Of a DNA stretch of 5,149 bases, positions 1 to 4,739 are shown piece by piece. Position numbers and translations under genes: made by a program. Within the stretch, counting starts at the first letter, position 1. Every line of letters starts with the position of its first letter. Source of the stretch: Planctomycetota bacterium (GTDB lineage Bacteria > Planctomycetota > Planctomycetia > Pirellulales > Lacipirellulaceae); contig JAJRUA010000275.1 in assembly GCA_024278035.1 (NCBI GenBank), positions 1 to 5,149 on the forward strand. The letters are read 5' to 3'. The notes under the pieces were generated by a model. That model was not told the DNA's origin, did no database searches, and saw only the letters and a program-made list of their open reading frames with translations.

Positions 1-108
1 CCGCATTCGTCGTTCCACCGTTGGGTGAAGAAAGGTGTTTACTCGGAGAAATGGGGATGCGGTAAAGTGTTTCCCCGAGAGGAAGAGATGGTTGATGCGG
101 GGGAGTAA
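1..108 (+). CDS. C-terminal end of a REP-associated tyrosine transposase (RAYT), 5' part outside the window
   Basis: Frame 1 is open from the first base and ends at TAA 106-108, giving 35 residues. The stretch HSSFHRWVKKGVY followed by WGCG resembles the end of RAYT / IS200-like transposases, where SSFHR-(Y/W)-V-x-x-G-x-Y-x-x-x-WG follows the HUH/Tyr catalytic domain. RAYTs are single-strand nucleases of the Y1 HUH superfamily, usually single-copy, that act on REP palindromes. The catalytic HUH motif and tyrosine lie upstream of the window, so activity cannot be judged. The REP-type hairpin that starts 6 nt after the stop (115-135) supports the call independently. The tail after the WG motif (about 15 residues, rich in Glu) is short and unremarkable. 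Family assignment from this fragment alone is good but not certain. Confidence 0.72.
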   Translation, partial: PHSSFHRWVKKGVYSEKWGCGKVFPREEEMVDAGE

Positions 109-114
109 ATAAAT

Positions 115-135
115 GGTCCGCACAGCGGACCCTAC
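115..135 (-). repeat. REP-type palindrome with GTAG guide tetranucleotide
   Basis: GGTCCGC (115-121) and GCGGACC (125-131) form a perfect 7-bp stem closed by the 3-nt loop ACA. Read on the minus strand the element is GTAG followed directly by the hairpin. In well-studied RAYT/REP systems (E. coli TnpA-REP) the transposase recognises a conserved GTAG or GGAG tetranucleotide at the 5' foot of such a hairpin. The position just after the RAYT stop fits that arrangement. Only one copy is seen in this window, so its repetitive nature is inferred from the structure and the adjacent gene. It could also serve as a 3' RNA stabiliser for the transposase transcript. Confidence 0.7.
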
Positions 136-388
136 TTGGCTGAAGAGCGATCCAAAAAACGCCTTCGTTCCCGCCATAAGGGAGAATCGGTCGACGCCCC
201 AATCCCCGGCGTGCTGACACTCGACGTCTCCGGGTTGGTGGCACCAGGTCGCTTTTTTTATTGAGTCCTGACCCCCTACTTGTTCCCATACGGATCGAGG
301 ACAGAAAGGGGCATTATTCTGTACCCGATTCTTTACCCGACCGATTTGGAAGATCAACGAAAGTCGCGAAAGCACCTACATAGAAGAG
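136..388. other. Gene-free stretch between the REP hairpin and the tRNA, with small inverted repeats
   Basis: I see no supported gene on either strand. Two further short hairpins are possible: ACGCC (194-198) with GGCGT (208-212), and ACAGAA (301-306) with TTCTGT (317-322). The second is a perfect 6-bp stem with a 10-nt loop. Part of the REP flank recurs: AAGTAGGG on the minus strand occurs both beside the REP hairpin (complement of 130-137) and at the complement of 274-281, where no good hairpin follows. The stretch may contain old remains of a mobile element, but that is not shown. The open frame 280-474 on the plus strand is a by-product of the tRNA. Confidence 0.4.
222..259 (+). terminator. 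Weak candidate intrinsic terminator between the RAYT end and the tRNA
   Basis: CGAC (222-225) can pair with GTCG (248-251). Inside it TGGT (236-239) pairs with ACCA (243-246) around GGC. A run of seven T follows at 253-259. The stems are short and separated by an unpaired stretch, so this is only a possible terminator for transcripts from the transposase gene. The T-run is the best part of the evidence. Confidence 0.28.
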
Positions 389-462
389 TGACCCCGGCTG
401 GATTCGAACCAGCAACCTTCGGCTTCGGAGGCCGACGCTCTATCCAGTTGAGCTACGGGGCC
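389..462 (-). tRNA. tRNA-Arg, anticodon CCG
   Basis: The minus strand folds into a complete 74-nt cloverleaf. The acceptor stem is GGCCCCG/CGGGGTC (one G-T pair) with discriminator A. The D arm is GCTC/GAGC. The anticodon stem is TCGGC/GCCGA with loop CTCCGAA, giving anticodon CCG (428-426), which reads the Arg codon CGG. The variable loop is 5 nt, and the T arm is GCTGG/CCAGC with loop TTCGAAT. The 3' CCA is not encoded: the trailer starts CTCTTC, so CCA must be added by nucleotidyltransferase. The flanks 382-388 and 465-471 are perfect reverse complements and could extend the acceptor helix in the precursor. A weak minus-strand promoter can be proposed upstream, TTGTGC (526-521), a 17-nt spacer, then TACCTT (503-498); each box matches its consensus at only three positions. 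Confidence 0.97.
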
Positions 463-621
463 CGCTCTTCTTAACGCGGTATGGAGATCGTGTGCGTAAG
501 GTACCGCTAGAGCCGGGGGGGCACAACGGGCCAGCAAAGGCACATGGGACCGAGTGCAATGTGTCCGTCCCAAAGTCCTAGAGGGGGGCATCAAACCCCT
601 CGAAACTTGCCATGGGCCTAT

Positions 622-648
622 CTTCAGAACCCGTCTGAAAGCTTTCAG
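622..648. promoter_or_regulatory. Palindrome cluster, possible operator
   Basis: CTGAAAGCTTTCAG (635-648) is a perfect 14-bp palindrome with no spacer. Its left arm can also pair with an upstream copy: TTCAGA (623-628), 5-nt spacer, TCTGAA (634-639). Three related half-sites therefore lie within 27 bp. Such arrangements are typical of dimeric regulator sites. The cluster is about 130 bp upstream of the best -35 candidate, too far for simple promoter blocking but possible for an activator. No regulator gene is in the window, so function is inferred only from symmetry. Confidence 0.3.
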
Positions 649-777
649 TGATCGAGCAAAAAAATCGAGGTTCCCGAAGGTCTTTGGAGCCCCATTAAAT
701 CCCCTGAGATTAGACTTCTAACCGACCGACAATGCTGGAAAGGGTTAAAAACGTCAAAAAACCTGCCCGAAAAGCGG

Positions 778-805
778 TTGCGTACGATAGTAATCGAAGT
801 ATAAT
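778..805 (+). promoter_or_regulatory. Sigma70-type promoter candidate for the gene at 886
   Basis: TATAAT (800-805) is a perfect -10 box. TTGCGT (778-783) lies 16 nt upstream and matches the -35 consensus TTGACA at the first three positions. Transcription would begin near 812 and give a leader of roughly 75 nt containing the interrupted palindrome at 822-833. The -10 box is the strong part; the -35 box is weak, which suggests activator help or modest expression. Confidence 0.5.
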
Positions 806-885
806 AAAACCCTCTTTACCGTCAGGGTCCTGATAAATAGGTACTTCAGGTACAAGGCACCGCAGGAAAAGTAAACGAGGTAAAA

Positions 886-1887
886 ATGAAACGGCATAAC
901 CCATCTTCTGTCTCAATCGACGCTTCTGCCTCAATCGATCGGCGACGCTTTGGAGCGACTATGGCAGCATGCGTTGCCGCGACAGCGACTGCCGACATTG
1001 CCTCTGGGCAAATGGTGTCAGCTCCAGCTCCAGTAGCAGCGGCTCCGGTCCCTGCTTCTTCCGTTAGTGGAGCCATCAACAATCGGGGGCGTATCCTCAA
1101 GTCCGTCAAGTGGGGGATGATCGAGACGGGGGGCTCGGCGTTAGAGAAGTTCCAGCTTTGCAAAGAGCTTGGCTTCTATGGAATGGAGCTGAACAGTCCG
1201 GTGGATGTTCCCACCGCTGAATTGGTTGCTGCCAGCGCTGCGACGGGGATGCCAATCCATGGCCTCGTGGATATGAAGCACTGGGATTTTCGGATATCGT
1301 CGCCGGATAAAGCGACTCGGGATGAAGGACGGAAATTCTTGGAGCAGGGGATTCGCGATTCCCACGCCATGGGGGGGCACACCGTGCTGCTCGTTCCGGG
1401 GCGGGTGTCGGGTGCTGACGAAACGCATGACGATGTTTGGAATCGTTCGATTGCCGAGATACGTAAGGTCTTGCCGCTGGCAAGCCATCTTGGTGTGCGG
1501 GTGCTGATCGAAAACGTTTGGAATGGTTTTTGCGAAACTCCTGAGCAGCTTCGTGATTATCTGGATGAGATTGCCAGTCCTTGGGTCGGCTCCTACTTTG
1601 ACATTGGCAATGTGCAAAAGCTTTCGCCGCCAGCGAATTGGATTCGAGTTCTCGGTTCGCGCATCGCTAAGCTTGATGTGAAGGACTGGGACGAAGCGGG
1701 TCGGGACATCAATGGCGGTTTTGGTGGTTTCTGCAAAATCGGCGATGGCTCGGTCGACTGGCCTGGCGTGCGAGAGGCACTTGCCGAGGTCAACTACAGC
1801 GGTTGGTGTACGGCGGAAGTTACTGGGGGAGGCCGTGAGCGACTTGCTGACATAGCCCAGCGAATGGATTTAGCTTTAGGGCTATAG
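886..1887 (+). CDS. Tat-exported sugar isomerase/epimerase-like TIM-barrel protein (xylose isomerase-like / AP endonuclease 2 superfamily)
   Basis: The 333-residue product begins with a long n-region and a twin-arginine motif, DRRRFGAT (18-25), then a hydrophobic Ala-rich segment, so it is probably exported folded by Tat. An Ala/Pro linker (about 43-60) leads into a barrel from about residue 68 to the end. Landmarks are GFYGMEL (96-102), the beta-5 glutamate in LIENVWN (E209), FDIGN (D239), LDVKDWD (264-270), CKIGDGSVDWP (283-293) and the terminal AEVTGGG (E311). In the D-tagatose 3-epimerase / L-ribulose-5-phosphate 3-epimerase fold these correspond to the Glu, Asp, His and Glu metal ligands. 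Here Asp264 stands at about the His position, by motif alignment only. The gene has GAGG (877-880) 5 nt before the ATG, and later starts would lose the Tat signal. Substrate is unknown: a sugar or keto-sugar isomerase, epimerase or lyase is plausible, and the Gfo/Idh neighbour supports carbohydrate work. An 18-bp tandem duplication lies at 905-940. Confidence 0.88.
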   Translation: MKRHNPSSVSIDASASIDRRRFGATMAACVAATATADIASGQMVSAPAPVAAAPVPASSVSGAINNRGRILKSVKWGMIETGGSALEKFQLCKELGFYGMELNSPVDVPTAELVAASAATGMPIHGLVDMKHWDFRISSPDKATRDEGRKFLEQGIRDSHAMGGHTVLLVPGRVSGADETHDDVWNRSIAEIRKVLPLASHLGVRVLIENVWNGFCETPEQLRDYLDEIASPWVGSYFDIGNVQKLSPPANWIRVLGSRIAKLDVKDWDEAGRDINGGFGGFCKIGDGSVDWPGVREALAEVNYSGWCTAEVTGGGRERLADIAQRMDLALGL

Positions 1888-1952
1888 GCACAAAAGGTGG
1901 AAGAGATTTATTGCGTCCGCGTCTTTGTTTTTATTCTTATCAAGGTCATTTC

Positions 1953-1965
1953 ACTCGTTACGAGT
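1953..1965. promoter_or_regulatory. Short palindrome upstream of the oxidoreductase gene
   Basis: ACTCG (1953-1957) and CGAGT (1961-1965) flank TTA, making a 5-bp hairpin that ends 18 nt before the ATG at 1984. It sits in the 96-nt gap between the first two genes, which shows no T-tract terminator following a stem. A poor promoter-like pair can be drawn in the same gap (TTGCGT 1911-1916 and TATTCT 1932-1937, spacer only 15 nt). Read-through from the upstream gene is therefore as likely as a separate start. The hairpin could be an operator, affect translation initiation, or mean nothing. Confidence 0.25.
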
Positions 1966-1983
1966 AACCAATAGGCAGCCGTT

Positions 1984-3300
1984 ATGGATACCCAAAAAAA
2001 CCGTTCAGAAAGTAACACTCTTAACAAGGATCGGCGTCACTTCTTGAAGCAGTCGATCGTCGTTGGCTCGGCGATGGCAGCCGGATCGCTTGCCACCAGT
2101 TCGCTTGCCAGGGCGGCCCATACGGGCGTTGATGAGACGCTTCGGGTTGGTCTTGTCGGTTGTGGTGGACGTGGGACGGGAGCGGCTGTGGATGCTCTCT
2201 CGGCTGATCCTAACACGAAGCTCGTTGCCGTCGGCGACACGTTTGAAGATCGAGCACGCAGTGCCTTGGATGCTATTAGTTTTGACGAGGACGTTAGCGA
2301 TCGGTGCGTTGTGGAGGACGATCATGTCTTCTCCGGTTTCGATGCGTTTCGCCAAGTGATCGACTCCGGGGTGGATGTCGTTATCTTAGCGACACCTCCC
2401 CACTTCCGTCCGGAGCATTTTGAGTACGCGGTTAATCAAAAGAAGCACGTCTTCATCGAAAAACCCGTTGCTGTTGATATTCCGGGAACGATTCGGATCG
2501 CCGAATCGTGCAAGAAGGCATCGGAGCTTGGACTTTCGATCGTCTCGGGCCTTTGCTGGCGATACGATCGGGGTGTATGCGAGACGATGAAACGTATTCA
2601 GGATGGCGCGATCGGCGACATCGTTGCGATCGAGTCCTCCTACAACACCGGCACACTATGGCATCGGGGTGACAAGCCGGAGTGGAGTCGAATGGAGTAC
2701 CAATTACGAAATTGGCTTTATTATACGTGGCTTAGCGGTGACTTTATCACGGAACAAGCCATTCATAGCTTGGACAAAACGGCCTGGTTGTTGGGAGATG
2801 CTAGCCCTGTGAAGGCAATGGCAATGGGGGGCCGGCAGCAACGGACCGATCCGAAGTACGGCCATGTCTATGATCATTTTACGAGCTTCTACGAATACGA
2901 ATCCGGGCAAAAAGTCTACTTTACTTGCCGACAGCAAGATGGCTGTACCAATCGAGTCGATGAGATAGTTCATGGCACGAAAGGTAAGGCGGAAATTCTT
3001 GCTCACCGAATCGAGGGAGAAACTTCATGGAAGTACGATGGCCCCAAGCCGAGCATGTATCGACGTGAGCATGAGGAGTTCTTCAAGAGCATCCGCTCAG
3101 GCAACCCCATCAACAATGGCGATTACATGGTTAACAGCACGCGAATTGCCATCATGGGCCGAATGGCGGCCTACACGGGCAAGACGCTGACATGGGAAGA
3201 GATGCTTGCCAGCACCAAAAGCCTTGGCCCCAATAAGTATGCCTGGGTTGATCTTCCTGAGCCCTCGGTTGAAATTCCTGGAATTGAGGCGACCGTATGA
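1984..3300 (+). CDS. Tat-exported Gfo/Idh/MocA family NAD(P)-dependent oxidoreductase
   Basis: The 438-residue product starts with a classical twin-arginine signal, DRRHFLKQS (16-24), a hydrophobic Ala/Ser segment, and a likely cleavage site after ARA (42-44). The Rossmann domain begins at LRVGLVGCGGRG, with the GxGxxG dinucleotide loop at 59-64 and an acidic residue at the end of beta-2 (D85). The family EKP motif is at 159-161, with K160 the usual catalytic lysine. The C-terminal alpha/beta domain carries SGDFITEQAIHSLD (251-264), matching the family GGxxxDxGxHxxD pattern: catalytic His261 and Asp264 are kept, while the earlier Asp is Glu257. Members oxidise or reduce sugar and cyclitol hydroxyls. 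Tat export with bound cofactor is known for Zymomonas glucose-fructose oxidoreductase. The ATG is preceded only by a weak AGG (1973-1975), but it is the start that keeps the complete Tat signal. The stop overlaps the next start. Substrate is not readable from the sequence. Confidence 0.93.
   Translation: MDTQKNRSESNTLNKDRRHFLKQSIVVGSAMAAGSLATSSLARAAHTGVDETLRVGLVGCGGRGTGAAVDALSADPNTKLVAVGDTFEDRARSALDAISFDEDVSDRCVVEDDHVFSGFDAFRQVIDSGVDVVILATPPHFRPEHFEYAVNQKKHVFIEKPVAVDIPGTIRIAESCKKASELGLSIVSGLCWRYDRGVCETMKRIQDGAIGDIVAIESSYNTGTLWHRGDKPEWSRMEYQLRNWLYYTWLSGDFITEQAIHSLDKTAWLLGDASPVKAMAMGGRQQRTDPKYGHVYDHFTSFYEYESGQKVYFTCRQQDGCTNRVDEIVHGTKGKAEILAHRIEGETSWKYDGPKPSMYRREHEEFFKSIRSGNPINNGDYMVNSTRIAIMGRMAAYTGKTLTWEEMLASTKSLGPNKYAWVDLPEPSVEIPGIEATV
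3286..3289 (+). promoter_or_regulatory. Ribosome binding site for the SUMF1-like gene, inside the oxidoreductase gene
   Basis: GAGG lies 7 nt before the ATG at 3297, within the last codons of the oxidoreductase gene. Together with the ATGA overlap (start 3297-3299, stop 3298-3300) it fixes the start of the downstream gene and points to coupled translation from one mRNA. The start chosen this way places a complete Sec signal at the N-terminus. Confidence 0.7.
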
Positions 3301-4511
3301 TTGCTACGGCAGGTGGAGCAAAACCGTTATTCACTCTGTGTCGCCTCCTTTCCGTATTGCTGCTTGCCGTAACACCATCCGTTGCGCTCGGACAGGGAAC
3401 GCTTGAGCTGGAAACGCTCGAGGGGGTTGTTTCCGAACAGCCGTCGGAAGGACGATATGTTGAAGTAGATGGAGTCTTCCTGGTCCCTTATGAAGCGAGG
3501 ATTCCTGGAACGAATATCCATTTCACCATGGAGCCCATAGTCGGTGGCAAGGTGCTTCTTGGCAATCGTGGCGAGGAAGGATCCCCGGCAGTTGAGGTGA
3601 ACCTTGCGCCTTATTGGATCGCCCGATGTGAAGTAACTTGGGGTGAGTACCGGCAGTACATGGCACTTTGTAATATCTTTGAGAAATTCGAGGATCGCCA
3701 TCTACGTACGGTAACGGATGCGAATCGAGTGGATGCGATCACCGCTCCATCGAAGATTTATGATCCGAGCTTCACGTTCATGTCGGGGAACGCTGACAAC
3801 TTGCCCGCCGTTTCGATGAGCCAGTATGCGGCCAAGCAGTACACAAAATGGCTCAGCCTACTAACAAGCGAGTTCTACCGCCTTCCCAGTGAAGCAGAGT
3901 GGGAACACGCCTGCCGCGCTGGGACAGAGACCCTTTATTCGTTTGGTGATGAAGCGGATCAGATCGATGCCTACGCATGGTACGAGGACAACGCGGATTA
4001 CGAAACGATGCCGGTTGCCCAAAAGAAGCCCAACCCCTGGGGGCTCTATGACATGCACGGCAACGTCTGCGAGTGGGTGCTCGATGCTTACGACGAAGCG
4101 GGACTTGCAGTGCTGAGGGAAGCTCAACCACCCGAAGGTGAACCCCCCGTGAATTGGCCTACAAAGCTCTATCCGCGGGTACTGAGAGGGGGATCGGTTA
4201 TTTCTGAGGCAGAAGATTGCCAGTCGTCTGCAAGGCGTGGCTCGAACGACAAAGAGTTACGAACTTATGACCCGAACACACCGAAAAGCCCCTGGTGGTT
4301 TGCCAGTGAAGAGTCGCAAGATATTGGCTTCCGAATCGTTCGCCCTTACCACGTACCTGATCGAGAAAGACAATCTCTCTACTGGGATGCGGATGTGGCT
4401 CGCATACAGAAGATTGCCGACCATCGGATTGATAACGAAGGCAAGGGGGAACGAGGGATTGTTGATCCTGACTTGCCTGCGGCGATCCAATCACTCAAAA
4501 AGAAACGCTAA
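3297..4511 (+). CDS. Sec-exported SUMF1 / formylglycine-generating-enzyme-fold protein, probably lacking FGE activity
   Basis: The product has 404 residues. Residues 9-32 form a Sec signal: Lys/Arg, a hydrophobic core around LLSVLLLAV, and a likely cut after ALG at 30-32. The SUMF1 domain (FGE-sulfatase family) spans about 78-350. Its hallmarks are YWIARCEVTWGEY (106-118), RLPSEAEWEHACRAGT (195-210), GLYDMHGNVCEW (249-260), RVLRGGS (294-300) and GFRIVR (344-349). Active FGE carries two catalytic cysteines at the third and eighth positions after RGGS. Here these are Ser303 and Cys308, so the copper-binding pair is broken and sulfatase activation is unlikely. SUMF1-fold proteins without the pair are frequent in planctomycetes and may bind ligands or modify other targets. 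A charged tail of about 50 residues follows the domain. The ATGA overlap with the oxidoreductase gene suggests the two are made together, and both would act outside the cytoplasm. The partner or substrate is unknown. No sulfatase gene is in the window. Confidence 0.9.
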   Translation: MIATAGGAKPLFTLCRLLSVLLLAVTPSVALGQGTLELETLEGVVSEQPSEGRYVEVDGVFLVPYEARIPGTNIHFTMEPIVGGKVLLGNRGEEGSPAVEVNLAPYWIARCEVTWGEYRQYMALCNIFEKFEDRHLRTVTDANRVDAITAPSKIYDPSFTFMSGNADNLPAVSMSQYAAKQYTKWLSLLTSEFYRLPSEAEWEHACRAGTETLYSFGDEADQIDAYAWYEDNADYETMPVAQKKPNPWGLYDMHGNVCEWVLDAYDEAGLAVLREAQPPEGEPPVNWPTKLYPRVLRGGSVISEAEDCQSSARRGSNDKELRTYDPNTPKSPWWFASEESQDIGFRIVRPYHVPDRERQSLYWDADVARIQKIADHRIDNEGKGERGIVDPDLPAAIQSLKKKR

Positions 4512-4512
4512 C

Positions 4513-4591
4513 AAACCGGTCGGGAGTGCCGTGGAGTGCCAGCGGCAACAACGGCTACCGCTGACAAAGCGACAGCTAGCACCCGGTTTTT
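4513..4591 (+). terminator. Candidate terminator after the SUMF1-like gene (branched stem plus T-run)
   Basis: AAACCGG (4513-4519) pairs with CCGGTTT (4583-4589), and the T-run continues to 4591. The enclosed sequence can form an inner stem CAGCGG (4540-4545)/CCGCTG (4558-4563). It starts 2 nt after the stop codon of the SUMF1-like gene. The long enclosed region makes it untypical for a simple intrinsic terminator. An alternative pairing, GTGC (4526-4529) with GCAC (4579-4582), competes with the outer stem. A 7-bp direct repeat GAGTGCC (4524-4530 and 4534-4540) lies inside. Confidence 0.4.
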
Positions 4592-4661
4592 GCGATATTT
4601 AGCATTAAAATCGGTGGATGACTGTGCTGGTTACGCTTTCTTGCCGAGTTATAGGGCATAG

Positions 4662-4701
4662 GCCATGTGGGGCAATCGTACGGATTGCTTGGCGTTTTTT
4701 T
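4662..4701 (+). terminator. Terminator- or attenuator-like hairpin upstream of the porin gene
   Basis: GCAATC (4672-4677) and GATTGC (4683-4688) form a perfect 6-bp stem with loop GTACG. GCCA (4662-4665) and TGGC (4690-4693) can form an outer 4-bp stem across an uneven internal loop. One G later, seven T follow (4695-4701). It ends only 38 nt before the porin GTG. It may be the true end of the upstream transcript, or a leader attenuator if the porin promoter lies further up. I see no strong promoter between 4702 and 4739; that short stretch instead has a small stem TGGTT (4701-4705)/AACCA (4711-4715). Confidence 0.35.
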
Positions 4702-4726
4702 GGTTGAGTAAACCAGATGATTCTCT

Positions 4727-4732
4727 GGAGAG
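4727..4732 (+). promoter_or_regulatory. Ribosome binding site that fixes the GTG start of the porin gene
   Basis: GGAGAG lies a normal distance before GTG 4740-4742 (9 nt from the end of GGAG). The codon immediately before the GTG in the same frame is TAG (4737-4739), so no longer version of the protein is possible. Later GTG and ATG codons (for example ATG 4785) would remove most of the signal peptide and lack such a site. Confidence 0.7.
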
Positions 4733-4739
4733 CAAATAG

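Larger units (their letters stand above)
463..885. other. Non-coding stretch of about 420 bases upstream of the TIM-barrel gene
   Basis: No convincing gene is present on either strand. The region must serve two directions: the minus-strand tRNA to the left and the plus-strand gene at 886 to the right. From left to right it holds a run of seven G (515-521), an inverted repeat GAGGGG (581-586)/CCCCTC (596-601) without a T-tract, a palindrome cluster at 622-648, a direct repeat ATCGAG (651-656 and 664-669), and the promoter candidate at 778-805. In the predicted leader there is also an interrupted palindrome, TCAGG-GT-CCTGA (822-833). The small minus-strand frames here look like shadows: one reads through the tRNA, and others overlap the next gene antisense. 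Confidence 0.5.

Noticed and set aside
115..135. Single CRISPR-like repeat
   Set aside because: Only one copy and no spacer array; the GTAG foot and adjacent RAYT tail fit a REP element.
382..471. Flanking repeats of the tRNA as attachment sites of an integrated element
   Set aside because: The flanks are inverted, not direct, and no integrase or duplicated tRNA 3' end is visible; pre-tRNA pairing explains them more simply.
280..474. Plus-strand open frame of 64 residues
   Set aside because: The end ([17 protein letters not shown]) is the antisense translation of the same tRNA; no ribosome site or protein family is visible.
376..594. Minus-strand open frame of 72 residues
   Set aside because: Its C-terminal part ([19 protein letters not shown]) is the well-known spurious translation of a tRNA gene; it lies across tRNA-Arg 389-462.
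581..601. GAGGGG/CCCCTC inverted repeat as a terminator
   Set aside because: No T-tract follows on either strand, and no gene ends nearby in a suitable direction.
710..934. Minus-strand open frame of 74 residues over the promoter of the TIM-barrel gene
   Set aside because: It overlaps the convincing promoter and the start of the gene at 886, has no recognisable family, and no good ribosome binding site was seen.
1141..1617. Long antisense frame (158 residues) within the TIM-barrel gene
   Set aside because: It is a shadow of the sense gene, which has clear family motifs; the antisense product shows none.
3297..4511. A working sulfatase-activating enzyme
   Set aside because: The first catalytic Cys position is Ser303 and no sulfatase gene is present in the window.
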